This document shows positions 36,414 through 44,548 of a DNA stretch of 64,000 nucleotides, in pieces. The DNA is from Paenibacillus thiaminolyticus. GTDB taxonomy: Bacteria > Bacillota > Bacilli > Paenibacillales > Paenibacillaceae. The position numbers and the translations under genes were made by a program. The notes under the pieces were generated by a model. That model saw nothing but the letters and a program-made list of their open reading frames with translations. It searched no databases and was not told the origin of the DNA. The stretch covers positions 4,357,001 to 4,421,000 of the forward strand of contig NZ_CP041405.1 in assembly GCF_007066085.1 (NCBI RefSeq). Direction: 5' to 3'. Numbering within the stretch: position 1 is the first letter of the stretch; every line of letters begins with the position of its first letter.

Positions 36414-37274
36414 GTGAACGTAATCCAGATTGGCAGCTTGACGATCAACGGCGATTTGCTGGCAAGCTTCGCGTCCTTCCTGATCGCGGCGCTCGTCATC
36501 TCGTTCCGGGTCCGCATGGACAAGGGAGTGGATCGCCGCTATGCGGACTGGGCCTACGGGGTCGCCTTCATCTGCATGTTGAATGCGAAGCTCGGCTTCC
36601 TGTGGGATGCGCCGTCGATTCTATGGGAACAGCCCCGCACGCTGTTATTTCTGAGCGGCACGTCCGCGAACGGCAATGTGCTGCTCGTGCTCGCCCTCAT
36701 CGTCTGGACGACCATATACATGAGACGGAACGGGTTGTCGTATCCGGTGCTGTCGGATTTGCTCGCCTATGGGCTGCTGGCATTCCTCGCGGTTTATGGC
36801 TGGCTGTACGCGCTGCAGGATGGCGCGGCCCCGGGGTATACGGCGCTGCCGATGCCCAGCGGCATCTTGCCCAGAGGCCTGCCGCCTGTCGAGTCCATGA
36901 TCGCCCTGCTGTTGCTGGCGGGAATTTGGATGAGGCGGCGTCCGTCCGGCAGCTTGTCGGATGCGCAGTGGACCTTCGTCCCCGCAGGGGCGTTCGGCAT
37001 GCTTGCCAGCTTCCTGCAGACTCATGAGACGATATGGATGGGGCTCGCTCCGGCGCAATGGCTGTGCGTTGTTCTATTGGCCGCTGGATATTTGGTTGTT
37101 CGGCACCGGGAGAAGACCGACACGGAGACGGACTCGGAGATGGACTCGGAGATGGACTCGGAGACGGACACGAAGACGGACACGAAGACGGACACGAAGA
37201 CGGACTCGGAGGCGGAGAAGGAGAAGGGGACGGACACACCGCCTGAGCGCTCCGCGGACATGGAGGAAGGATAG
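36414..37274 (+). CDS. Seven-helix membrane protein with repetitive acidic tail
   Basis: Predicted integral membrane protein of 286 residues, GTG start with GGGAGGTGGG upstream, 33 bases after the kinase gene and probably co-transcribed. About seven hydrophobic helices span residues 10-228; the pattern faintly recalls Lgt-type proteins but no diagnostic motif was found. After residue 234 comes a low-complexity Thr/Asp/Glu/Ser/Lys tail made of four-residue units (DTKT, DSEM), encoded by 12-bp DNA repeats. The tail length is therefore likely to vary between strains. Function unknown; possibly accessory to the kinase. Confidence 0.6.
   Translation: MNVIQIGSLTINGDLLASFASFLIAALVISFRVRMDKGVDRRYADWAYGVAFICMLNAKLGFLWDAPSILWEQPRTLLFLSGTSANGNVLLVLALIVWTTIYMRRNGLSYPVLSDLLAYGLLAFLAVYGWLYALQDGAAPGYTALPMPSGILPRGLPPVESMIALLLLAGIWMRRRPSGSLSDAQWTFVPAGAFGMLASFLQTHETIWMGLAPAQWLCVVLLAAGYLVVRHREKTDTETDSEMDSEMDSETDTKTDTKTDTKTDSEAEKEKGTDTPPERSADMEEG
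37115..37215 (+). repeat. In-frame 12-bp tandem repeats in a coding region
   Basis: About eight degenerate copies of a 12-base unit of the form GACGGACACGAA or GATGGACTCGGA, encoding (D-T/S-K/E-T/M)n. The period is a multiple of three, so copy changes keep the frame. Confidence 0.85.
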
Positions 37275-37330
37275 GCTCTTCTGCAGGTGCGCATACTAGA
37301 TGCGAGACTGCATGAAGGAGGCCTATGGAG

Positions 37331-37450
37331 ATGCAAGAGAGTCATTCCAAGGAGCAAAAGCAGCAGGAACAAGCCAACCGCACAGCCGATACACGCGGCA
37401 AAATACCGGTTGACAAGAAGCTGGAAGGACCGAATCGTCCGTCCACATAA
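37331..37450 (+). CDS. Small conserved-type protein ending in GPNRPST
   Basis: A 39-residue, very hydrophilic protein. ATG 37331 lies nine bases after GAAGGAGG (37314-37321); an ATG at 37325 is too close to it. It is rich in Gln/Lys/Glu and ends in KKLEGPNRPST. Endings of the KLxGPNRPS type occur in short Bacillus and Paenibacillus proteins, from memory of such families; no function is known to me. A strong hairpin follows 20 bases after the stop. Confidence 0.6.
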   Translation: MQESHSKEQKQQEQANRTADTRGKIPVDKKLEGPNRPST

Positions 37451-37470
37451 GCGCCAACGGCGCAAGATCA

Positions 37471-37503
37471 GGGAAAGCCGCTTCCGGAAGGAACGGCTTT
37501 CCC
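37471..37503 (+). terminator. Terminator after the small GPNRPST gene
   Basis: Perfect 10-bp stem GGGAAAGCCG (37471-37480) / CGGCTTTCCC (37494-37503), then TTGCTTT. Confidence 0.8.
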
Positions 37504-37602
37504 TTGCTTTACTCCTGTGCAAATGGTTAAAATATTAACGATAGCACTATCTGGTGACGTCTATCGGGGTAATTATTTAACGGGTTAGGAGTGAAGTGAA
37601 GA

Positions 37603-38037
37603 ATGTCTATGTCTTTTGAGCAATATATGCGCGATATGGTGCAGCCGATGCGCAACGAATTGACATCAATTGGCTTCGAAGAATTGCGGACGCCGGAAGA
37701 GGTGGAAGCGAAGCTGCCGACGGCGAAGGGAACTGCGCTTATAGTCGTGAACTCCGTGTGCGGCTGTGCGGCGGGACAATGCCGTCCGGGCGTGCGCAAA
37801 GCGTTGGAGCATGAAGTGACGCCGGATCATTTGTTCACCGTCTTTGCAGGGCAGGACAAAGAAGCTACGGCACAAGCGCGCGAATACTTTGCGCCGTATC
37901 CGCCGTCTTCCCCATCCATTGCCTTGATGAAGGATGGCAAATTGGTGCATTTTATCGAACGCCACAGCGTAGAAGACCGCTCTGCCGAGCAGATTGCAGC
38001 GGATCTGACAGCAGCATTTGATCGCCACTGCCGCTAA
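37603..38037 (+). CDS. Bacilliredoxin (BrxA/BrxB, YphP/YqiW family)
   Basis: Thiol-disulfide isomerase of 144 residues that removes bacillithiol from oxidised proteins in the cytoplasm. The family active site Cys-Gly-Cys is intact in VNSVCGCAAGQCRPG, with the C-terminal HFIERHSVEDR segment and a typical thioredoxin-like length. TAGGAGTGAAGTGAAGA precedes the ATG. It implies that the organism makes bacillithiol. nadE follows about 95 bases downstream. Confidence 0.93.
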   Translation: MSMSFEQYMRDMVQPMRNELTSIGFEELRTPEEVEAKLPTAKGTALIVVNSVCGCAAGQCRPGVRKALEHEVTPDHLFTVFAGQDKEATAQAREYFAPYPPSSPSIALMKDGKLVHFIERHSVEDRSAEQIAADLTAAFDRHCR

Positions 38038-38131
38038 GGCGCAGTCTCATCCCCGCGTTGCTCTGATGCGGGGATGTTTCCATAAATACGAGCAGATCGT
38101 TAACCAGGATGGATCGAAGGGAGATATCCAG

Positions 38132-38941
38132 ATGAGCCTACAAGAGGAAATCATCAGCCGATTCGGAGTCAAGCCCCAAATCGATGCAGATGCCGAAATC
38201 CGCAGACGTGTTGATTTTTTGAAGCAGTATGTGACCAATGCAGGCGCGAAAGGGCTGCTGATCGCCATTAGCGGCGGAATCGACAGCGCGGTCGCCGCCG
38301 GCTTGTGCAAACGCGCCACCGACGAGCTGTCTGCGGAATCCGGCCAGGAGTACATGACGCTGGGCGTGTTCCAGCCTTATGGGGAGCAGGTTGACATTGC
38401 GGACAGCTATGCCGTCGCGGAAGCGTTCCAGTTGAAGCATACCGTCGAGACCAACATCGAAGAGGCGGTGAACGAGGTTGCGCTGGAGGTCGAGCAAGGC
38501 TTCAAAGGACTCGGTCAACCGCGCCATATCAGCATTCCCGGCAAAGGGAACATCAAAGCGCGGATTCGGATGGTCGCCCAATATGCACTGGCGTTCGACC
38601 TGAACCTGATCGTCGTCGGTACGGACCATGCATCCGAAGCGTTGACCGGCTTCTACACCAAATGGGGCGACGGAGCCGTAGACATCACTCCGCTGTCCTC
38701 CCTGAACAAGCGCCAAATTCGTCAGCTTGCCGAACGGCTTGGCGTCCCGCGCAGCGTCATCGACAAAGTGCCGACCGCCGGCCTCTGGGAGGGGCAGACC
38801 GACGAGAAAGAGCTGGGTGTCTCCTACGAGCACAACAGCGACTATCTGGAGGGCAAGCCGGTTCCTGCCGACGTTCAAGCGAAGCTCGAACAGCACTATC
38901 GCAAAACCGAGCACAAACGCGCCCCGATTCCTGGAATCTAA
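38132..38941 (+). CDS. nadE: Ammonia-dependent NAD+ synthetase
   Basis: Last step of NAD synthesis: amidation of nicotinate adenine dinucleotide. ATG 38132 (AAGGGAG upstream) gives 269 residues, the normal size of the ammonia-dependent form without a glutaminase domain. P-loop LLIAISGGIDSAVAAGL; further motifs NIKARIRMVAQYALA, VVGTDHASEALTGFYTKWGDG, ITPLSSLNKRQIRQLA and PTAGLWEGQTDEKELG; C-terminal HKRAPIPGI. Ends at a strong terminator. Confidence 0.95.
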   Translation: MSLQEEIISRFGVKPQIDADAEIRRRVDFLKQYVTNAGAKGLLIAISGGIDSAVAAGLCKRATDELSAESGQEYMTLGVFQPYGEQVDIADSYAVAEAFQLKHTVETNIEEAVNEVALEVEQGFKGLGQPRHISIPGKGNIKARIRMVAQYALAFDLNLIVVGTDHASEALTGFYTKWGDGAVDITPLSSLNKRQIRQLAERLGVPRSVIDKVPTAGLWEGQTDEKELGVSYEHNSDYLEGKPVPADVQAKLEQHYRKTEHKRAPIPGI

Positions 38942-38996
38942 CCGTCATTCAAAATAGGCCAGGCCCAGACCTGCCATATTCGCGTTTGATCAAAGA

Positions 38997-39030
38997 AGAC
39001 AAGCACATGAACCATGCTTGTCTTTTTTTT
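38997..39030 (+). terminator. Terminator of nadE
   Basis: AAGACAAGCA (38997-39006) / TGCTTGTCTT (39015-39024) with a long T-run. Confidence 0.92.
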
Positions 39031-39130
39031 ATATGTTTATAAACCGGTGCAAGCAAGCTCAAGCTATGCCGAACGCAGAGCTCGCTCCCTCTGGCTAGAG
39101 GACACTGGCTCTCCTTAGCATATCGTGGTT

Positions 39131-39163
39131 CCTTCTCTTTCTGTCACTATCCCAACAACTCAG
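39131..39163 (-). repeat. Dispersed repeat copy
   Basis: On the minus strand: GCTGAGTTGTTGGGATAGTG followed by ACAGAAAGAGAAGG. Confidence 0.75.
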
Positions 39164-39294
39164 CAGCATATTTGAACTTATACATAATAGGGGAAAGTAT
39201 GAAACGGCGTTTTTTTGATTAATGTCGGGTTGGCTGCCGCATTTGAATCAGAAGACACCTCTTTCAGGGGCGGGAGAAAAGTATGTATTCAAGG

Positions 39295-39321
39295 CCTTTT
39301 GTTCATTATCCCCTCGACTCA
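39295..39321 (-). repeat. Dispersed repeat copy
   Basis: On the minus strand: TGAGTCGAGGGGATAATG followed by AACAAAAGG. Confidence 0.8.
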
Positions 39322-39567
39322 TAAAAGAAGAGAGGAACAGCTTGGTTGCGGTGAGATATAGAAGGAGACCGTGTTTTGGAAAAGGAGCAGAAAACATACT
39401 TCCTAGCACCCCCCGCAATCAGACATCATTTTCCGAATTGAAGAAATTACATAGTCAACAGTCAGAGAAGCCGTTAACCGAACCGGGCAGCACCGCAATA
39501 TCGAGTGGGAGTAAATAGTATTATGAACATTCCTGTCAGAGCCAAGATTCTGGCTTTGAAAAAAAAG

Positions 39568-39639
39568 GAGCGTCCCTTGTACAATGGGGGTGTCAACGGG
39601 TCATAGCCCTAAAAAACCCATCATCCAAGGAGGACGCTC
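39568..39639 (+). promoter_or_regulatory. Leader hairpin covering the ribosome site of the IS110 transposase
   Basis: GAGCGTCC-CTTG (from 39568) pairs with CAAG-GAGGACGCTC (ending 39639); inner bases ACAATGGGG and ACCCATCAT extend the stem partly. The 3' arm holds the Shine-Dalgarno AAGGAGG of the transposase start at 39643. Transcripts entering from outside should fold and hide the site. It may also belong to the element's non-coding RNA. Confidence 0.6.
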
Positions 39640-39642
39640 TAT

Positions 39643-40925
39643 ATGAAGTTTAAACAATCTACCGCATATAATCAACGAGTTGAACGAATTACCACGATTC
39701 ACCTTGTAGTTGGGATTGACATTGCTAAGAATACACATGTTGCACGAGCCGTCAATTTCCGTGGAATCGAACAGGGCCGTGGATTAGCATTTGAAAATAA
39801 TCAATTCGGTTTCAGTAAATTATTGAACTGGATTCGTGATTTACAAAGAAAAGTGAGCTGTCTGAAGAGATTGTTGGCTTGGAGTCTACGGGGCATTACT
39901 GGCTTAATCTTGCCGACTGGCTTTCAGAAAAGGGGATTAAAGTCGTTTTGGTCAATCCACTTACTACGAAGCGGAACAAAGAAAATCGGGATAATTCGCA
40001 GTCGAAAAATGATGCCAAGGACGCTCTCGTGATTGCGGATGTCGTTTCACGAGGGTATTACAGCGACTATAACAAGCAGGAGCCTTTTTACAGACGTCTT
40101 CGCGTAGTCGTTAACGAAAGGGAATACTGGGCCGACATCCGCGGGAATATCATGAACCGTCTCATTCGCTGGATGGATATCTATTTTCCTGAGTTCACTC
40201 AGGTCTTCAAGTATTGGGAGCAGCCTCGTCCGCTCGCTACGTTAAAGGATTTTCCGCTTCCAGCCGATGTTCTGAAGCATACTGCTGAAGACCTCGTGCA
40301 TGCCTGGAAGAAACGGATGCAACGTGCCGGCGGGAGAACCGGCCTGCTGAAGGCACAGGAGCTATTGGAGGCCTGCCGTCTGTCTGTTGGCGCTGCGGAT
40401 GCTAATGAAGAAGCGAGACGTGAAGTAAGCCGCCTGGTGGAAGATTATGAACGTCTCACTGAGCGCTTGCAGGAAATAGACCGTGAGATAGCTGCGCTGC
40501 TGGAGGAAATTCCGGAGACTGTGGAGTTATTTTCCTCCATTAAGGGGCTAAGTCCCCTCTATATTGCAGTCCTCTTAGCCAATGCAGGCGACTTGCGGCA
40601 ATTCAATCATGGCCGCCAACTGCTGTCGATGGCAGGCCTAAATCTGGCCGAAAGCATGTCAGGAAAGAAGAAGGGGCAAGTCGTCATCTCCAAACGCGGG
40701 CGGAGGCAACTCCGTAAGTATTTGTACTTGGCTGTCATGAACTTGGTCGCTCACCATCCATCCTTTAAAAAATGGCATCGGCAGAACGTAGAGGTACGGA
40801 AGATGAAAAAACAGAGATCGGTATTCAAGCTTATAGGCAAACTAGCGCGTATTCTGGTTGCCATGGCTCGGACAGGAGAAGCATTTCAAGAAGGGAGGGC
40901 AAATCCATTGACTAGAGCGGCATAG
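39643..40925 (+). pseudogene. IS110-family transposase, frameshifted
   Basis: RuvC-like DEDD plus serine transposase. The first frame (from 39643) gives VVGIDIAKNTHVARAVN with the first Asp. After LQRK (about 39852) the homologous reading continues in the -1 frame: KSELSEEIVGLESTGHYW, then KNDAKDALVIADVV with the paired Asp residues, and the C-terminal Tnp domain SIKGLSPLYIAVLLANAG...MAGLNLAESMSGKK with the catalytic Ser region. The shift falls in the A-rich stretch AGAAAAG. Read as two frames the genes cover 129 and 348 codons, and joined they reach about the usual 400-425 residues. It is either an inactivating 1-bp change or a slippage site; IS110 elements do not normally use frameshifting. 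Confidence 0.85.
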
Positions 40926-41325
40926 TGACACCGTCTGCGCAATCGTTTATCTGAAGTAGTAGTAGTTGCATACTGGCTCGTTCGCAGGAATTCAAATCGC
41001 ACGGAGGATCGAGTTCCCGTCGCTAAAGGGCCTGGACCCGTTTACTGAACATGATCGACCTCCACTCCTTGAGCAGGTATAACGAAGGAAGGTAAGGGCG
41101 TAGACCCGCTGAGACATGGGAGCGTGAATCCTCAGAGGATTGTGGAGAAACGTGCGACATGCAAGGAATAAAATGGGATTTGGATTGATCCCTCTATTCC
41201 CGCATGCCGTTGAACCGATTTCGGGTTCACCTGCCGATTCTAAATCCTGTTACTGCTTCTCAAAGGAAGATGAAATCCTGCGAATAAGCGAGTATGCAAG
41301 AGAAAAGTGCTGCCTCTAGAGGGAG

Positions 41326-41348
41326 CTATGGGGATAGTGACGAAAAGG
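41326..41348 (+). repeat. Dispersed repeat copy at the right side of the IS110 element
   Basis: CTATGGGGATAGTGA followed by CGAAAAGG; the TGAGCCG part is replaced, which may mark an insertion boundary. Confidence 0.7.
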
Positions 41349-41521
41349 CCCAAAAAGAGATGCTGTCCAATATCCACTCCCCCCAAATGAATCCCCCCCA
41401 ACAATCACCCTGGAAGCTGGCGAACCGGCAAGCCAACATCAAATATGAGCATAGGGGATAGCGGCATAAAGGAGTTGGGGCGAGCTGCGGCGGGAGACGA
41501 TATGGGACGAGGGTGCCGGGA

Positions 41522-41636
41522 CGACGGTGACAGGACGGCGGTGACAGGATGGCGGTGACAGGATGGCGGTGACAGGACGACGGTGACGGGACTACGGCGA
41601 CAGCACGACGGTGACAGGACATGGCGACAGGACGGC
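41522..41636. repeat. 14-bp tandem repeat array
   Basis: About eight copies of GGTGACAGGACGGC-type units, with GTGA/GCGA starts at 41527, 41541, 41555, 41569, 41583, 41597, 41611 and 41624 (period 14, last 13). Confidence 0.9.
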
Positions 41637-41742
41637 CGAAACCAGAGCCGCCGGACCCAGATAGGATTCGTCCTGACCAAGGGAAGAGCCGCTTGGCGGC
41701 AGTCTTAGCCGTGACGCCCCGTCGGCGGCCATTCTTGTTTGT

Positions 41743-43098
41743 TCAGCCTGAGAGTGTCTGGCTGTATTGCGCTGCACTTCGCTTCCGCCCGATCAGGAAG
41801 GAGACGAGCCACGTGCACAGCGGCAGTATCCATAGAAAGACGGCAAAGGGCGCGTATTGATGAACAGGCACGTTTAGAATCGTGGCGCAGAGGACGGCCA
41901 GCATATTCCACGGAATCAGGGCAGCGAGGACGAGCGCCGTGTCGGCGACGATACGGGAGAGCTGCGCTGGCGGGAAGCGGGTGGTCCACAGCGGCAGCAC
42001 GCTCCGGCCTGACATCATGATGGGCAGAGTCTGCGTGCAGGAGACCAGCGCCAGGATGAAGCCGAATAAGCCGATGCGCGCGGTGGCTCCGGGCAGGGAC
42101 GGCTTCGCGCCCAAAAAGGAGGCCATATACGGCTCCAGGGTGCGCGTCGACTCCAGTATGCCGTTGAATGCGCCGGCCATCGCAATCAGCAGGACGAGGT
42201 CGACCATATTCAGCACGCCCTTCGTATGCAGCGAGGGCAGTGAGGCATGGTCATATCCCCACAGCAAGCCGTTCCACCATGTCAGCGGATCGGCGCCCTG
42301 GAGCCAGGTGCCGAGAAGGATCGCCGTCACAATGGAGAGCAGGAAGGCGTAACGCGTCTTGAGCCGGAACAAGATCGCTGCGACCAGGACGAGAGCGGGC
42401 AGCATCAGCAGCGGGTGAAAGGCAAAGGCATCGCGATAGGCTTCCATCTGCAATGCTTCGGCCGGAACGACCCACGCTCCTGTCCAGTCGAACAAGGCGA
42501 AGACGGCCGTAGCCGCGCCCAGGCCGAGCAGGGTTGTGGGGAGCATCGCCCGGGCCTGGAGCCGGACGGGGGTTCCCGTCGAATCGGCGACCAAGCGGTG
42601 GGCGCTGGAAAAGGGGGAGGTGCGATCGCCGACGAACGCACCGGATACGAGTGCCCCGGCCATAAGAGGCAGCGGCACGCCAGCCATCGCGGCGACTCCC
42701 ATCATCGGAATGCCTACCGCACTCAAAGTCCCCGTCGAGGTGCCCAGCAGCATGGAAAACAGAGCCGACAACCAGAAGGTGAGCGTCGTCATCCAAGCCG
42801 GATGGATCCACGATAGTCCCTGTTCGATTAGATAAGGGATGGTTCCGCTGATCGTCCAGGCCGGAATCATCAGGCCGACCATAAGCAGAATCCAGACGAC
42901 TTCCATCGTATGGAGGGCGCCGGCATGCATATAGCGAAGCAGGTCGGGCCAGGGATGACCCTGCTTGCGCGAGAAGAGGGCAAGCACAAGGAAGCCGGCA
43001 GCAAAGCCGGCAATATGCGGCAGTCCGAGCAGATAGGCGGCGGTAAGGCCGCCAATCGTCGTCAGGACCGACACAGCGAGCTGGCGCGGGGTCAACAT
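41743..43098 (-). CDS. nhaC: NhaC-family Na+/H+ antiporter
   Basis: Membrane antiporter of 451 residues with about eleven helices. Family features: repeated re-entrant regions with GTSTGTLSAVGIPMMGVA, LVSGAFVGDRTSPFSSAHRL (the GDRxSP motif of NhaC) and SCTQTLPIMMSGRSVLP in the second half. The ATG at 43098 has AGGAGATG upstream at a long spacing. The product may exchange sodium, malate/lactate or related ions; NhaC and YheL/MleN-type proteins share this fold. It is followed on the opposite end by non-coding repeats and preceded by a hydrolase gene 33 bases upstream, so the two could form an operon. Confidence 0.87.
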   Translation of the reverse strand: MLTPRQLAVSVLTTIGGLTAAYLLGLPHIAGFAAGFLVLALFSRKQGHPWPDLLRYMHAGALHTMEVVWILLMVGLMIPAWTISGTIPYLIEQGLSWIHPAWMTTLTFWLSALFSMLLGTSTGTLSAVGIPMMGVAAMAGVPLPLMAGALVSGAFVGDRTSPFSSAHRLVADSTGTPVRLQARAMLPTTLLGLGAATAVFALFDWTGAWVVPAEALQMEAYRDAFAFHPLLMLPALVLVAAILFRLKTRYAFLLSIVTAILLGTWLQGADPLTWWNGLLWGYDHASLPSLHTKGVLNMVDLVLLIAMAGAFNGILESTRTLEPYMASFLGAKPSLPGATARIGLFGFILALVSCTQTLPIMMSGRSVLPLWTTRFPPAQLSRIVADTALVLAALIPWNMLAVLCATILNVPVHQYAPFAVFLWILPLCTWLVSFLIGRKRSAAQYSQTLSG

Positions 43099-43131
43099 AA
43101 GTACACAGCATCTCCTGTCTATGTGTGAAAA

Positions 43132-43989
43132 TTAACGGGCCTGCAGCCACTGAACGGTTGCGTCAATGGCGGCTTCCAGCTCCGGTGTCGTGCCTTGGAA
43201 AGGATGGACCGTGTTGAAGGTATGGCCGCCCCCTTCGATCGTAATCCAATCCGCTTCCGGATAGTTGGCGACCAGACGGGCCGATCCGTCTCGAAAGCCG
43301 GGCAGATCATCCGAGCCCTGGATGAGCGCCAAAGGGAAGCAGGCATGGCGCACGCGATGAATCAGGTCATATTTATCGCGATTGGCTTCCAGGTCGTCCA
43401 TCAGCAGACGGGACAACGGAAGCGCTTCGCCCGTGCGGGCATTAATGACCTTGGATTGCCCCTTATCTCGCATTTCCTGCTTCTGCTCCGCTGAGAATAA
43501 ATCCATATTCGTCACGCCATTCCATGTAAGCACGCCTGCGATGCTCTCCGGATGCTCCAGCGCATACAGCAAGCAGCTTGCCCCGCCCCGGCTGTGGCCG
43601 AGCAGATACAGCGGCATCTCCCTCGAGTAAGGGAAGCTTCCTCCTTGGGCATCCAGCCATTCGGGGAATCCGGGGGAACGAATCCAAGCGAGCAGCATGG
43701 CAAGGTCGGTCTGCTCCTCTCCGTACGTATTGATCGCGAAGCGCTCCGGCTGATCGAAGCGGTCAAGCGAAGAGCCGACGCCATTATGTGAAAAATTAAA
43801 TGTTATCGTCAGCAGCCCGCTGCGATTGGCGATCTGCTCCGCCGCATAAGGGAACATTCCCCAATCCTTGAACCCTTTATATCCGTGAGCAATGAGGAGC
43901 ACCGCCGGACGCTGCGGTTGCGCAGGCAGAAAGACGTCCCCGCGCAGGATGCGGCCGTCCTGTCCTGAATAGGTGAATCCATATTTCAA
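43132..43989 (-). CDS. Alpha/beta hydrolase, dienelactone hydrolase-like
   Basis: Cytosolic serine hydrolase of 285 residues. The TTG at 43989 (MKYGFTYSG...) is preferred because AAGGAGG lies nine bases upstream; the ATG at 44037 lacks a site. Motifs: IAHGYKGFKDWG (oxyanion), LLGHSRGGASCLL (nucleophile elbow), LIQGSDDLPGF (acid) and EGGGHTFN (His). It resembles peptidase S9/DLH-type esterases of unknown substrate. Confidence 0.8.
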   Translation of the reverse strand: MKYGFTYSGQDGRILRGDVFLPAQPQRPAVLLIAHGYKGFKDWGMFPYAAEQIANRSGLLTITFNFSHNGVGSSLDRFDQPERFAINTYGEEQTDLAMLLAWIRSPGFPEWLDAQGGSFPYSREMPLYLLGHSRGGASCLLYALEHPESIAGVLTWNGVTNMDLFSAEQKQEMRDKGQSKVINARTGEALPLSRLLMDDLEANRDKYDLIHRVRHACFPLALIQGSDDLPGFRDGSARLVANYPEADWITIEGGGHTFNTVHPFQGTTPELEAAIDATVQWLQAR

Positions 43990-44070
43990 TCTAGCCAGCC
44001 TCCTTGCTTTCCATCTTATTTTTCCCCATTGTACCATACCCCTGAATTGGAGCAGAATGTCATTTTCATA

Positions 44071-44123
44071 TTGACAGCAATATCTGTGATCGTGTACTAT
44101 GTGTACTAGTATTTACAATACAC
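44071..44123 (+). promoter_or_regulatory. Promoter and candidate autoregulatory operator of the ytr-like unit
   Basis: TTGACA (44071-44076), an 18-base spacer, TACTAT (44095-44100). From 44092 a run of GTGTACTATGTGTACTAGTA and an opposing TACAC near 44119-44123 overlaps the -10, as expected for a YtrA-type GntR repressor site. Confidence 0.55.
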
Positions 44124-44161
44124 TTTACTTTTGGTTCGATCAGCAGAAAGGGAGGGTGCCT

Positions 44162-44548
44162 ATGTTTCGCCTGCAAGAGCAGAGCGCTTCGCCGATATAT
44201 GAGCAGATTGTGGACCAGATGAAAGCGCTCGTCGCGACGGGAGCACTAGAAGCCGGAGAGAAGGTGCCCTCGGTACGTGAGCTGTCCGCCATGCTGCTGG
44301 TTAATCCGAATACGGTCAGCAAGGCTTATCAGGAGCTCGAAAGGCAAGGGGTGATTGTGACGATGCGGGGCAAAGGCACGTTTGTCGCGGAAGCGGCGTC
44401 TCCCGGCATGGCGGAGGAACGGATGAAGAAGCTGAGAGAGGACGTCAAGCGCGTCGCCCTGGAAGCGAAGCATCTCGGACTGGAGCCGTCCAGCCTGCTG
44501 AACATGGTCGAGCAGGCATGTCATGAATGGTGGAGGGAAGAATCATGA
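44162..44548 (+). CDS. GntR-family regulator, YtrA-like
   Basis: Short GntR repressor of 128 residues: winged-helix domain SPIYEQIVDQMKALVATGAL...VPSVRELSAMLLVNPNTVSKAYQELERQGVI and only a brief C-terminal dimerisation tail, the YtrA subfamily layout. ATG 44162 has GGGAGGGTG upstream. The stop overlaps the ABC ATPase start (ATGA). YtrA-type units respond to cell-envelope antibiotics in Bacillus. Confidence 0.88.
   Translation: MFRLQEQSASPIYEQIVDQMKALVATGALEAGEKVPSVRELSAMLLVNPNTVSKAYQELERQGVIVTMRGKGTFVAEAASPGMAEERMKKLREDVKRVALEAKHLGLEPSSLLNMVEQACHEWWREES

Larger units (their letters stand above)
39031..39567. other. Non-coding region left of the IS110 element, with two dispersed-repeat copies
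   Basis: No supported gene. Minus-strand copies of the dispersed repeat lie at 39131-39163 and 39295-39321. The open frame at 39222-39518 crosses a repeat copy, lacks a clear ribosome site and has no recognised motif. A small hairpin AGCCA-AGATTC-TGGCT occurs near 39540-39556. Confidence 0.6.
39568..41320 (+). mobile_element. IS110-family insertion sequence (ends approximate)
   Basis: Contains a frame-disrupted IS110 transposase gene (39643-40925), a structured leader, and a gene-free right flank of about 390 bases (40926-41320) typical of the non-coding arm in which IS110-type elements can encode their bridge RNA. The exact ends are not resolved: the family has no long terminal inverted repeats and no target duplications. 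The element is bracketed by copies of the dispersed repeat at 39.1-39.3 kb and 41.33 kb. Confidence 0.6.
40926..41742. other. Non-coding region right of the IS110 transposase
   Basis: Bases 40926-41320 are probably the right arm of the IS. A plus-strand dispersed-repeat copy is at 41326-41348 and a 14-bp tandem repeat at 41522-41636. No protein-coding gene is supported; minus-strand frames rich in Pro/Ser/Cys/His only translate the tandem repeat. Confidence 0.6.

Noticed and set aside
39222..39518. Open frame of 98 codons left of the IS110 element
   Set aside because: Runs through a dispersed-repeat copy, has no recognised motif and no convincing ribosome site.
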